Shown here: positions 33,572 to 42,568 of the stretch, piece after piece
Numbering within the stretch: position 1 is the first letter of the stretch
Layout: each line of letters begins with the position of its first letter
The notes under the pieces: generated by a model
What the model saw: the letters and a program-made list of their open reading frames with translations, nothing else
What the model was told of the DNA's origin: nothing
The model's database searches: none
Translations under genes and position numbers: made by a program
Source of the DNA: Clostridia bacterium
GTDB taxonomy: Bacteria; Bacillota; Clostridia; Lachnospirales; Lachnospiraceae
Reading direction: 5' to 3'
Length of the DNA: 64,000 bases
Assembly (NCBI GenBank): GCA_910576325.1
Contig: CAJTIM010000001.1
Span: 186,001-250,000 of the forward strand

Positions 33572-34723
33572 ATGAAAAATATAAGTATAATTGTGCCGAT
33601 TTATTATGGAGAAAAATATATTCCCAATATTATCCGGCAGGCAGAAGACTGCAGGAGGTATTTGGATAAAGAAGATTATTTGGAGCTTTTATTGGTAAAT
33701 GATGCTCCAGATGCTCCGCTATCTCAGAACTTTGAAAGCAATGATATTCATTTGATAATAATTAATACGGATGAAAATATCGGTATTCATGGTGCAAGAG
33801 TAAAAGGGCTGAAAAAGTGTCAGGGAGAGTATGTTCTGTTTCTTGATCAGGATGACAGAATTTGTTCGGAATATTTTTACAGCCAGTGTATTTCCATAGA
33901 AGAAAATGATGCGTCAATTTGCAAGGCAATTCATGCAGGTGAGGAATATTATGCAGAGGAGCAGGTTTTTAAAAATATTATTTCAAAAGAATTTGTTTTA
34001 GGTCATTGGAATCAAATCATTTCCCCCGGACAGGTGCTTTTACGGAAAAGCGCTGTCCCGGATGTGTGGGTTGAAAATATTATGAAGTACAATGGAGCGG
34101 ACGACTGGCTTTTATGGCTTTGTATGATATCGAAAGGATGCCGGTTCTCGCTAAATGATGATATCTTATATGAGCATGTTTCCAATGGCTCGAATACATC
34201 CGGAGATGTTGTAGGCATGGCTCAGTCGGAGCATGAGGTTATCCGAATTGTTCAGAAAAAGGGACTGTTTCAGGGGAACGATTTACAGTTACTCATGGAG
34301 GGCTTTTTTCTGAGGAATTTGGTTCGTGCCCGCGAGATGCGTACATTAAAAAAGAAGTTTGATGTTTTTGATAAATGGATGCGGCTGCGGGAGCAGGGGG
34401 TGAACTATTCGGAGCATCTGAAAGCTACGGGGATACACAGTGTTGCTATCTATGGGTGCGGAGCCGCGGGGAAGCATCTGTTTTCAGAATTAAAGACTTC
34501 TATATGTGTAAAAGGCTTTATTGACAGAAATGCCGGGGAGCTGAGCGCGGAAATACCAATCTATACCTGGAGGGATACGTGGCCGGAAGTAGATGGCATT
34601 ATTATCACGCTCATGGAAGGGGAAGAAAAAGTAGAAAAGGAAATAAAAGAAAAAGCGGGTGCGAGGGTTCTGGTACTAAAGGACTGGATTATGAAAACAG
34701 AGCCGCGGTTTTTTCAGCCTTGA
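33572..34723 (+). CDS. family 2 glycosyltransferase with C-terminal Rossmann-like module
   Basis: A 383-residue protein. The GT-A domain has ISIIVPIYYGEKYI at the start, LLVNDAPDAP and the metal site FLDQDDRI. In this enzyme the cluster's module is at the C-terminus (VAIYGCGAAGKHLFSEL, then GFIDRN) and not at the front. CTGGAGA precedes ATG 33572; the TTG at 33548 is rejected. Confidence 0.88.
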   Translation: MKNISIIVPIYYGEKYIPNIIRQAEDCRRYLDKEDYLELLLVNDAPDAPLSQNFESNDIHLIIINTDENIGIHGARVKGLKKCQGEYVLFLDQDDRICSEYFYSQCISIEENDASICKAIHAGEEYYAEEQVFKNIISKEFVLGHWNQIISPGQVLLRKSAVPDVWVENIMKYNGADDWLLWLCMISKGCRFSLNDDILYEHVSNGSNTSGDVVGMAQSEHEVIRIVQKKGLFQGNDLQLLMEGFFLRNLVRAREMRTLKKKFDVFDKWMRLREQGVNYSEHLKATGIHSVAIYGCGAAGKHLFSELKTSICVKGFIDRNAGELSAEIPIYTWRDTWPEVDGIIITLMEGEEKVEKEIKEKAGARVLVLKDWIMKTEPRFFQP

Positions 34724-34734
34724 GGAAAAATGGT

Positions 34735-36144
34735 ATGAGTAAAATAATAATATTCTGGGGAACTGGAAAGCTTGGCAAAGAAGTACTTTCTTTTTGGAAG
34801 CAGCTCCATATCCAGCCTGATTATTTCTGCGACAATGCAAGTGATTCATGGGGAAGCAGGATAGACGGGATAACTGTTTTAGCTCCGGAGGAGGTATATA
34901 ACCGAAGGAACCAGGTGACTGTGTTTATCACTTGCAGCAAATATGCGGAAGTAGAACGTCAGCTGTCGGAGAACGGAATTCCGAAGGATGAGATTGTCAG
35001 GGCGGATGGCATGATGGCTTCTGAAATGTATGCCCGCATCTGCGGCGTGATTCTGCCATATGTCGCGCCGGGCTTCGGAACAGTAAAGGGAAGCTGCCAG
35101 TGTCTGATTGATTTGTCATGCGGTATGGTGCTGGGCGGGGTAGAAAGATGGAGCTATTCTCTTGCGGAGACGTTGAATAAATTGCAGATAAAAAGTGCGT
35201 ATCTTATGCCTGGAAACAGTGACAGAAAGATAACAGATACTACAGCTCCAGCCATATTTGTGGAAAACAGAAAAGGGATTTCTATTATAGATACCATTGA
35301 AGAGATACTGCATAGCGGGGCTGATACAATAATATGTAATTTCCCTTTTGAGATTATGATAAGCGCCTGCATAATAAAAAAGAGCATAAATCCTAAGCTG
35401 AAGGTTATAGCTGTATTCCACAATGATGAAGAGATATATTATCGGGCACTGTCAACGTGGGAGCCTTATATTGATGTATGTCTTTCGATAAGCAGCAAAA
35501 TAAAAAATACTCTTTTGAGCAAAAGATTTCCTTCTTATAAAATTAAGGACTTGTACTGGAAAATTCCATGTGATAAGAGGGTTCGCGGATTTTACAGTCC
35601 GACAGGAGAACCACTGAAAATCGGATATGCAGGACGGATTTCTGTGAAGCAGAAGCGGGTTGATTTACTATTGGAAATTGGAGAAAAGCTAAGAGAGAAC
35701 CAGGTGGAATTTTGCATGAGCGTTGCAGGAGCGGGGGAATACGAAGAAGAATTAAAGCGGCAGATACAAGAAAGAAAACAAGGGAACAGCATAAAGCTCT
35801 ATGGGGAAATTTCCCATGAACAGATGGCACAGTTCTGGGAGGAGCAGGATCTGTGCATTAGCTGTTCAGAATGGGAAGGTCATAGTATTTCACATTCTGA
35901 GGCTATGGCAGCGGGAGCCGTGCTGGTTATAACAGATACATCAGGAGCCGATGATGATGTGGATGAAGGAATCAATGGATTCACGGCAAAGATCGGTGAT
36001 GTAGAAGCTCTTGTGAGACACATTATTTATTTGAATCAGCACAGGGAACTGCTCTGCAAAATGGGCACCCACTCAAAAGAGAAAATAATTGCAAGAAACG
36101 AATATATGGAATCTGAAAATTATTGGAAATCACTTCTGGAATGA
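34735..36144 (+). CDS. family 4 glycosyltransferase with N-terminal Rossmann-like module
   Basis: A 469-residue protein. The module occupies residues 1-105 (IIFWGTGKLGKEVLSF, CDNASDSWG). Then a GT-B enzyme: MVLGGVERWSYSLAETLN, IGYAGRISVKQKRVDLLLE and CSEWEGHSISHSEAMAAG with the EX7E motif. It is the same architecture as the 32127 gene but clearly diverged. TTGAGGAAAA precedes ATG 34735; the frame is open from 34579 without a ribosome site. Confidence 0.88.
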   Translation: MSKIIIFWGTGKLGKEVLSFWKQLHIQPDYFCDNASDSWGSRIDGITVLAPEEVYNRRNQVTVFITCSKYAEVERQLSENGIPKDEIVRADGMMASEMYARICGVILPYVAPGFGTVKGSCQCLIDLSCGMVLGGVERWSYSLAETLNKLQIKSAYLMPGNSDRKITDTTAPAIFVENRKGISIIDTIEEILHSGADTIICNFPFEIMISACIIKKSINPKLKVIAVFHNDEEIYYRALSTWEPYIDVCLSISSKIKNTLLSKRFPSYKIKDLYWKIPCDKRVRGFYSPTGEPLKIGYAGRISVKQKRVDLLLEIGEKLRENQVEFCMSVAGAGEYEEELKRQIQERKQGNSIKLYGEISHEQMAQFWEEQDLCISCSEWEGHSISHSEAMAAGAVLVITDTSGADDDVDEGINGFTAKIGDVEALVRHIIYLNQHRELLCKMGTHSKEKIIARNEYMESENYWKSLLE

Positions 36145-36196
36145 AAGACTGTCCGCACCTATGCGGCAGTTTATTTGGAAGAGCGGGAGAAATCAT

Positions 36197-38341
36197 ATGT
36201 ACGATGAGGCAAACTATATATATCAGGAATTTCAGAAAAATTTTGCAGAAAAAAAAGAAGAGCCTTTGATTTTATATGGTATCGGAAAGCGAACAGGAGA
36301 ACTTCTCGAAAGGATTCAGGAGTATCAGATCGCAGGATTAATGGATGGAAAGAAGAAGGAGGGGACTATTTGGGATAAGCCCATTCTCGATTATCAAGAC
36401 GTGCTGAAGCTTAAAGTGAAAACGATTGTCGTGATAGCCCGTCCTGCTGTAATTGGAGTGATATATCATCGGATAGAAGGCTTTTGCACAGGAAACGGAA
36501 TCGCAGTCTATGATGTAAAGGGAAATGATTTATCGGAGGTTTATACAAATCAGGAACATGATATCCCCTATTTTCATCAAAGCTATGATGATTTAAAAAG
36601 GGAAGCAGAAAAGCACGAAGTTATATCTTTTGATGTATTTGACACATTGATTATGAGGAAGGTGCTGTATCCGGCAGATATTTTTGCAATTGTGGAAAAG
36701 AGAAAGCTTTTTTCCGGATTTGCGGATCTGCGGATAGAAGCAGAGAGGCAGCTTTGTGACAGTGGACAGAACCCGACACTTGAAGAAATATATATAAGGC
36801 TCCGGGAATTGAGTGGCATAAGCGAGGCGGAAAAAAATGAGCTGCGGGAAATGGAAATTGCTGCGGAATTGGAATATATAGTTCCAAGGGAAAGAATGTT
36901 GGAGCTTTTTAACAATATAAAGGATAAGAAAAAGATTTATCTGATTTCAGATATGTATCTGCCTCAGAAGGTGATTGGGGAATTATTGAAAAAGTGTGGC
37001 TATGATGGCTATGACGGGCTTTATGTATCCTGCGAAAAAAGAACGGCAAAGTGTGAGAAGCTTTTTCAGATGTTTCTTGAAGATAGAAAATATGAAGGGT
37101 ACGAGAGTTGTAACTGCCTACACATAGGAGATAATGAAGTTGCGGACATTGCATGCGCGGAAGCGGCTGGAATGGACACATTTCAGATCATGAGTGCGCG
37201 GGAGATGCTGGGGAGCTCCAGCTATGGAAGACTTTTATCTGAAGAACTGAATCTTATGGATCGAATGGCGGCCGGCCTTTTGTGTGAGAGGGCCTTTGGA
37301 GATCCCTTTGCCCTGTATGAAACAAAGGGAAGATTTAAGATTGCGAATACTCGGGATTTTGCCTATATGCTGATAGCACCCATGATTTTTTACTTTACAG
37401 TGTGGCTGATGCAGGAGGTGCGCCGGTGGGAATGTGATTACATATTATATCCGTCTCGAGATGCTTATTTAATTGAAAAGCTTTGCAGTGAGATCAGAGG
37501 AAAACAGGCAGATCAGGAATTCCCGAAGGGAGAGTATTTTTATACCTCCAGGAGAGCAGTGCTGGCAGCCACGATATGGAAGGAAGCCGATATCGAACAT
37601 GTTGCCGGGATGGACTTCTGGGGCAGTATCCAAGGAATGTTTCAAAAAAGATTCCATCTTACAATAGACAGTGAGGCAAAAGAGCTGAACGCGGACGATA
37701 GTGAGAAGCGGAAGCTGTATCTGGACAAGTACAGGGATGAGATTCTGAAACAGAGCAGGAAGGAACGGGAGAATTATCTTCGCTATATTTCAGGGACAGG
37801 AATTACGGAACATAAAAAAATTGCATTTATAGATTTTGTGGCAGCAGGAAAAGTGCAGAATGGCATGGAAAAGCTGATACCGGAGAAAGAGCTTCTTGGT
37901 GTTTACTTTCTGAGAAGGCAGCCGGACAAAGGGGAGATAGACCGAGAGCTTCAGGTAAAAACCTTTTTCCCGTCAAAAGGGGCATTTGAAATCGATTTGA
38001 ATGTCTATAAATATTATTTATTTTTGGAAATGGTGCTGACATCACCGGAGCCGACCTTTGACTGTATAGAAGATGACGGAAAGATTTCATTTATGGAAGA
38101 GACCCGGACAAAGGAGCATTGCAGAGCTGTGGAAGAAATCCAGAAGAGCGTGCTGGAATATGCAAAGGAGTTTGCTGAATTATGCCCGGAGCTGCTGTAT
38201 ACACAGGTGAATCGGAATACTCCGGATATAATTTTAGGATTTTTAGATAAGGAGTATACATCTCTGGAGACAGACGAGGTGACGTCTTTAGTGCTGACAG
38301 ATGAATTTTTAAGCCAGACATTTAATTTGTTTCAGGTGTAA
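36197..38341 (+). CDS. HAD-family protein with N-terminal Rossmann-like module
   Basis: A 714-residue protein in three parts. The module is at 20-110 (LILYGIGKRTGELL, GLMDGKKKE). A HAD hydrolase core follows at 140-360, with the catalytic DxxxD in SFDVFDTL (D146 and D149 region), LISDMYLP, and IGDNEVADIACAEAAG. A C-terminal 350-residue region is of unknown function (YILYPSRDAYLIEKL, FIDFVAAGKVQ). Large HAD proteins like this occur in polysaccharide loci, but their substrates are not known to me. The last gene of the 28989 run; no terminator is evident after it. Confidence 0.75.
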   Translation: MYDEANYIYQEFQKNFAEKKEEPLILYGIGKRTGELLERIQEYQIAGLMDGKKKEGTIWDKPILDYQDVLKLKVKTIVVIARPAVIGVIYHRIEGFCTGNGIAVYDVKGNDLSEVYTNQEHDIPYFHQSYDDLKREAEKHEVISFDVFDTLIMRKVLYPADIFAIVEKRKLFSGFADLRIEAERQLCDSGQNPTLEEIYIRLRELSGISEAEKNELREMEIAAELEYIVPRERMLELFNNIKDKKKIYLISDMYLPQKVIGELLKKCGYDGYDGLYVSCEKRTAKCEKLFQMFLEDRKYEGYESCNCLHIGDNEVADIACAEAAGMDTFQIMSAREMLGSSSYGRLLSEELNLMDRMAAGLLCERAFGDPFALYETKGRFKIANTRDFAYMLIAPMIFYFTVWLMQEVRRWECDYILYPSRDAYLIEKLCSEIRGKQADQEFPKGEYFYTSRRAVLAATIWKEADIEHVAGMDFWGSIQGMFQKRFHLTIDSEAKELNADDSEKRKLYLDKYRDEILKQSRKERENYLRYISGTGITEHKKIAFIDFVAAGKVQNGMEKLIPEKELLGVYFLRRQPDKGEIDRELQVKTFFPSKGAFEIDLNVYKYYLFLEMVLTSPEPTFDCIEDDGKISFMEETRTKEHCRAVEEIQKSVLEYAKEFAELCPELLYTQVNRNTPDIILGFLDKEYTSLETDEVTSLVLTDEFLSQTFNLFQV

Positions 38342-38391
38342 ATTTCCAAAATAATAAAGTAATATTTTCAATATTTTGAAAACAATATTGG

Positions 38392-38420
38392 TTGATCTGA
38401 ATATCTAAAACTGGTATACT
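38392..38420 (+). promoter_or_regulatory. sigma-A promoter of the 38455 gene, with upstream dyads
   Basis: TTGATC (38392-38397), 17 bases, TATACT (38415-38420). Two overlapping inverted repeats abut the -35: TTTTCAA/TTGAAAA (38365-38371, 38376-38382) and CAATATT/AATATTG (38369-38375, 38384-38390). They are possible operator sites, giving this paralogue a control different from the sigma-28-like pair. Confidence 0.65.
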
Positions 38421-38454
38421 ATGAAGGAATGGTATGAAAAACAGGAGGATAAAA

Positions 38455-39573
38455 ATGAGCAGGAGGTATAGGAGCGCTTTAGCTGCCATTCTGATGGCCG
38501 CCATGGTACTGGGAAGCGCCTTAGCGGCGAATGCTGCCAGTGGAAGCGGTCAGGGGACGGGAACACTGGATATTGTAAAGTATCCGGAAGTATTCAATGT
38601 AGTTCTTCCTACGAATGTAGGCGGTCAGTTTAATTATATTCTGGATCCCACAGGAATACTTGCCCAGGTGGGGACGGATAAGTATGGGAATGCATTCTTT
38701 GAACCTGACAAGACGATGTACTTCCGTCACAAACCGGCGTCAGGAAGCGATGTTGCAAATTATACGGATGTGAGTGAGCCCATTACGGCTTATAACAGAA
38801 GTAATATAGATGTGGAAATAAAGATTCAGGCAAAGCTGGATATACCGAAGGGAATTACCTTGGCTTCTTCCAGTGTGGTAAATGATACATCTACGGATCC
38901 TAAGATGTATATGGCGGTGACAGAAGGTGCAAAGAATACGGAGAAGCCCGTTAATGCACAGGGAATTGAAGTAACTGCTTCTATTCTGTCAGCAGAGCAG
39001 CACTATAAAACCGTTTATGATGCCAGGAGCAATACTTATAAGAAGCAGCTGAAGGATGCGGCGGCTAATGCTACAGAGGAGCAGTATAAGACATATTTTG
39101 AGTCCTACTCCTTTATGCTGACAGGTGATTGCAATAAAAGCGGGAATTGGGATGCATTGAAGAGCACGCCGCCTGCTATAAGATTGGTATGGACCATTGA
39201 CAAGTCATCAGGGTCGGCATCTGGTATTCCCAGCATCCCGGACGGACCTGATGTGCCCGATGTGCCGGTAGTACCGGGAGATCCGAGCATAACGGTGTCG
39301 GATGACGGAATTATCTGGATAGACGGCTTGACCGCAGCAATAAATTATGATTATTGGTTGACATTGACGTATGATGGACAGACCAGCCAAAATCTTAATG
39401 GGGATCCAGAAATACGCTGGAAAGGGGTTAATTCAACCTGGACTAGTGCGAAGGGCGGTAAATTAGGACTGCAATTAAGTCAAACATGGTTAAATACTGT
39501 TAAAGGAAAATCAGTGACAGTGACAGTAAGATTGACGGATGGCAGAAGTATCACCGCTACACATCAGTTTTAA
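38455..39573 (+). CDS. secreted protein, paralogue of 27804
   Basis: A 372-residue protein. Signal peptide (SALAAILMAAMVLGSALAAN) cleaved near ANA. The core domain repeats the family pattern (VFNVVLPTNVGGQFNYILDP, then KTMYFRHKPASGSDVANYTD). A Pro-rich linker of about 25 residues (built of PDGPDVPD and VPGDPS) leads to the shared C-terminal domain (ITVSDDGIIWIDGL to VTVRLTDGRSITATHQF). The linker is absent from the 27804 protein. AGGAGG is six bases before ATG 38455; an earlier ATG at 38434 lacks one. It has its own promoter and terminator inside the glycan island. Function unknown. Confidence 0.82.
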   Translation: MSRRYRSALAAILMAAMVLGSALAANAASGSGQGTGTLDIVKYPEVFNVVLPTNVGGQFNYILDPTGILAQVGTDKYGNAFFEPDKTMYFRHKPASGSDVANYTDVSEPITAYNRSNIDVEIKIQAKLDIPKGITLASSSVVNDTSTDPKMYMAVTEGAKNTEKPVNAQGIEVTASILSAEQHYKTVYDARSNTYKKQLKDAAANATEEQYKTYFESYSFMLTGDCNKSGNWDALKSTPPAIRLVWTIDKSSGSASGIPSIPDGPDVPDVPVVPGDPSITVSDDGIIWIDGLTAAINYDYWLTLTYDGQTSQNLNGDPEIRWKGVNSTWTSAKGGKLGLQLSQTWLNTVKGKSVTVTVRLTDGRSITATHQF

Positions 39574-39580
39574 ATTGAAT

Positions 39581-39626
39581 AAGCAGTCCGAGGCTGTTAT
39601 ACTAAAGACAGCCAGGGCTGCTTTTT
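39581..39626 (+). terminator. terminator after the 38455 gene
   Basis: AAGCAGTCC-GGCTGT pairs with ACAGCC-GGGCTGCTT across a ten-base loop and is followed by TTTT. Confidence 0.85.
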
Positions 39627-39686
39627 GATAGCATGAATACCGGACAGGATAAAAATTCAGCTGCCATATCAGGGAAGGAGATTCAC

Positions 39687-40775
39687 ATGCGTGAAAAAAT
39701 ATATATATTCGGTGCCCATTCCAGAGGCCGATCGTTGGCCGTATATCTGCAGTCGCTTTATCCGAAATTAAAAGTGGAGGCATATTTATATAACAATAAG
39801 GAAGATAATCCGCCTGAAATTAAGAGAGTGCCGGTCTTGCGTCTGGATGGGCAGAAGAGTCTTCATACAGAATATCCGGTTTATATCGCTACCAGGGGAA
39901 GCAGCCATTCGGAGATTTCAAAGCAGCTGACAGCCTTGGGCTTTGAAAAAATCTATCCGCTTACGGTTGAATTGGATTTGCAGCTTCGGAATGATTATTT
40001 AAAACAATATTTTTCTCATAAAGGCCAGCCGTTTGTCAAGCTGGAGAATCTGAGAGCAGACAGCAGGATGCCGGATAAGAAAACAGGAAGCGGTATCATT
40101 TATGTGGCAAAGTCTGTTTACGATCAGGCATTACAGAAGGAATATACGCCGGAGCCTTATGAGCGGGATATCCAGGTAGGAGCAGCATTGACAGAGCAGC
40201 GTCTGTATCCGGGAATTTTAACAGATGATACAGGAGAAAACATATCGGAGAAAAACAGGCAGTTTTGTGAACTAACCGCTCTGTATTGGATATGGAAGCA
40301 TGCAGAAGAGAATTTTATTGGGCTTGCCCATTACCGCAGGCATTTCATTTTACCGGAACAGTGGGAGGAGATCATGCAGAAGCATCAAATTGATGTAGTT
40401 TTAGCTGTGCCCACCTACGTGGATCCAAGTATCGAAGAAAACTATAAGAACCGCCATGACCCGGCAGATTGGGATTTCCTGATGGAATATTTGAAGGAGC
40501 AGGACGAAACACTTTATCAGGAGGCAAAAAGTTTTTTTGCAGAAAATCTCTTTTCAGCCTGCAACATGTTTATTATGAGAAAAGAAGTACTGAATGTTTT
40601 TTGTTCCTGGCTGTTCCCCATTCTGGACGCAGTTGCTGCACATGGAGGCCAAAAAGAGGATAAATATTGGAACCGTTATCCGGGGTTCCTGTCAGAACGT
40701 CTGATGGCCTTTTATTTTGGACGGAGCAGCAGTACGTATAAAATGGTATATGCAGATAAAAGATTCCTTCCATAA
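39687..40775 (+). CDS. DUF4422 glycosyltransferase with N-terminal Rossmann-like module
   Basis: A 362-residue protein. The module is at 1-110 (YIFGAHSRGRSLAVYL). The second part matches DUF4422, found in capsular and exopolysaccharide glycosyltransferases: IYVAKSVYDQ, QVGAALTEQR, LYWIWKHAEENFIGLAHYRRHF, and ENLFSACNMFIMRKEV. AAGGAG is six bases before ATG 39687. It is downstream of the 38455 terminator, so a separate transcript or read-through is needed. Confidence 0.85.
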   Translation: MREKIYIFGAHSRGRSLAVYLQSLYPKLKVEAYLYNNKEDNPPEIKRVPVLRLDGQKSLHTEYPVYIATRGSSHSEISKQLTALGFEKIYPLTVELDLQLRNDYLKQYFSHKGQPFVKLENLRADSRMPDKKTGSGIIYVAKSVYDQALQKEYTPEPYERDIQVGAALTEQRLYPGILTDDTGENISEKNRQFCELTALYWIWKHAEENFIGLAHYRRHFILPEQWEEIMQKHQIDVVLAVPTYVDPSIEENYKNRHDPADWDFLMEYLKEQDETLYQEAKSFFAENLFSACNMFIMRKEVLNVFCSWLFPILDAVAAHGGQKEDKYWNRYPGFLSERLMAFYFGRSSSTYKMVYADKRFLP

Positions 40776-40909
40776 TAATATCGTTCTGAAAGCGGTTGAA
40801 ACGCAGAAGGTACAGGCAGTTGAGAGACTGCTGTGACACAGGTAATTTGGCGGAACCAAACAGCATTTACGGCTTTGCCTTTGAAGGAAAGAAGGTCTTA
40901 ATCGGATGA
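40750..40909 (+). pseudogene. frameshifted short coding remnant before the epimerase
   Basis: One frame from ATG 40750 reads NNIVLKAVETQKVQAVERLL and stops at 40834. If one T is dropped there, it continues DTGNLAEPNSIYGFAFEG-KKVLIG to TGA 40907-40909. That stop overlaps the epimerase ATG as ATGA, the usual sign of coupling. The joined sequence looks like the end of a real protein. It may be a dead gene tail or a sequencing error. Family unknown. Confidence 0.35.
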
Positions 40910-41973
40910 ACCAATACAAAAAAGAAGTAAGCCACTGGGCAAAGCAAACCTCCCTCTTATCCACTCTGGAAGGAAAAACCCTCCTCCTCTCCGGAGCCGC
41001 AGGAATGGTAGGAAAATGCCTGATAGACATCCTAATGGAACACAACACCCAAGCAAAGCCGGAGCGTAAAATCCACATTATTGCCCTCAGCAGAAACAAA
41101 GAAAGAGCCAAGGAACGCTTTGCCGAATACTGGAACAGAAAAGAATTTCAATACATTGCCTGCGATGTAAACACCCCCATACCGGAGTGCGGCCAAGCCG
41201 ACTACATCATTCATGCAGCCAGCAACACCCACCCCATGCAGTACTCCCAGGACGCCATCGGCACCATATCCACCAATATCACAGGAACACAAAACCTCCT
41301 GGAGTACGCCGTCACCCACAAAACAAAGCGTTTCTGCTTCCTGTCCTCCGTAGAAATATACGGAGAAAACCGTGGTGACACCGAAAAATTCGAAGAAACC
41401 TACTTAGGCTACATCAACTGCAACACCGTCCGCGCAGGCTACCCCGAAAGCAAACGCCTGGGAGAAGCCCTGTGCAACGCCTACCATCAAACCCACAGCC
41501 TGGAATTTGTCATCTCCCGGCTCAGCCGCGTCTACGGCCCAACCATGCTGCTGACAGACTCCAAAGCAATCGCCCAATTCATCAAAAAAGCCGCCGAGGG
41601 TAACGACATCATCCTAAAAAGCGAAGGAAATCAAAAATACTCCTACACCTACGTCACCGACGCCGCTTCCGCCATCCTATACACCTTACTAAAAGGCAAA
41701 ACCGGCGAAGCCTACAACGCCGCCGACGAACAGTCCGACATCACCCTAAAAGACCTGGCCGCCCACCTAGCCGCCCAAGCAGGCACCCACGTACTCTTCC
41801 AACTCCCGGAAGAAACCGAACGCAGAGGCTATTCCCCCACCACAAAAGGAATGTTAGACGCCTCCCGCCTAAAAGGAATAGGCTGGCAGCCCAGAGTACA
41901 CATAAAAGAGGGACTAACCGATACGGTAGAAACAATCAAAGACCTAAAGAATAAAAAGGAAATAAGCGAGTAA
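40906..41973 (+). CDS. NAD-dependent sugar epimerase/dehydratase
   Basis: A 355-residue extended SDR. The NAD-binding motif is SGAAGMVG at about 30-37; SSVEIYG holds the catalytic Ser/Thr position, and YPESK gives the Tyr-x3-Lys pair. HAASNTHPMQYS is a typical variant of UDP-glucuronate decarboxylase/UDP-sugar epimerase relatives; the exact product is not predictable. It probably supplies a nucleotide sugar for the glycan island. The coding strand is strikingly C-rich and G-poor compared with the upstream genes, which may mean a different origin or strand history. Confidence 0.85.
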   Translation: MNQYKKEVSHWAKQTSLLSTLEGKTLLLSGAAGMVGKCLIDILMEHNTQAKPERKIHIIALSRNKERAKERFAEYWNRKEFQYIACDVNTPIPECGQADYIIHAASNTHPMQYSQDAIGTISTNITGTQNLLEYAVTHKTKRFCFLSSVEIYGENRGDTEKFEETYLGYINCNTVRAGYPESKRLGEALCNAYHQTHSLEFVISRLSRVYGPTMLLTDSKAIAQFIKKAAEGNDIILKSEGNQKYSYTYVTDAASAILYTLLKGKTGEAYNAADEQSDITLKDLAAHLAAQAGTHVLFQLPEETERRGYSPTTKGMLDASRLKGIGWQPRVHIKEGLTDTVETIKDLKNKKEISE

Positions 41974-42217
41974 AGCAGAAAAAGTTTCCAGGCTTCAATC
42001 ACAAGCACAGAAAACTTACCGGCGCAGGGGAGGAGGGCCGCCCCGATCAGGGGTGGAGGTTCCTGCCCGGAGCCTGCACAGTCTTCCGCACCAGCCCAAA
42101 ACAAACCGCACCCAAAGCGCCCCTCACATAACCACCCGCCCGAAATGCTTCAACCCCAAAATGTCCAAAACCAGAATGTTCAAAACACCAAAAAACCCAA
42201 AAGAAACAAATCCTCCC

Positions 42218-42568
42218 TCACCCTTCCGGCGAGGCCCCAGAATCCCCATCCGTCCCTTGGCTTACATCCTGTTCCCCAGGCACACCATCCCGCGGCTCCT
42301 TCGGCACAAACTTCAAAAAGTAAGCATAAATATCCACCACCGCCTGATAAAGCTCCTCCGGAATCTCCGCCCCCAGATTCAGCTGCGTCAACACCGTAGC
42401 CAGCGAATTATCCTCATAAACCGGCACCCCGTTATCATTCGCCACTTCCACGATCTTCTCCGCCAAATACCCCATCCCGGAAGCCACAATCACCGGAGCC
42501 GCATTCCGATTCTCATCATATTTCAAAGCAACCGCTTTCTTATTCATAACCTCATTAAATTGTGACAT
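42218..42568 (-). CDS. FlhB C-terminal-domain-like protein (FlhB2/YlqH type)
   Basis: A 116-residue protein matching the cytoplasmic C-terminal domain of FlhB (KAVALKYDENRNAAPVIVASG, then VPVYEDNSLATVL and IPEELYQAVVDIYAYF). The autocleavage motif NPTH of true FlhB is replaced by NAAP, so it cannot self-cleave in the usual way. Together with the upstream gene it matches the ylqG-ylqH pair of Firmicutes. It starts 14 bases inside the 3' end of that gene (overlap 42555-42568). A Pro/Glu/Gly/Asp-rich tail is specific to this copy. It probably supports the flagellar export switch. Confidence 0.85.
   Translation of the reverse strand: MSQFNEVMNKKAVALKYDENRNAAPVIVASGMGYLAEKIVEVANDNGVPVYEDNSLATVLTQLNLGAEIPEELYQAVVDIYAYFLKFVPKEPRDGVPGEQDVSQGTDGDSGASPEG

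Noticed and set aside
42053..42565. 170-codon plus-strand frame of Pro/His/Arg-rich sequence
   Set aside because: It runs antisense through the FlhB2-like gene and a C-rich spacer; the composition is that of a complement strand, with no ribosome site.
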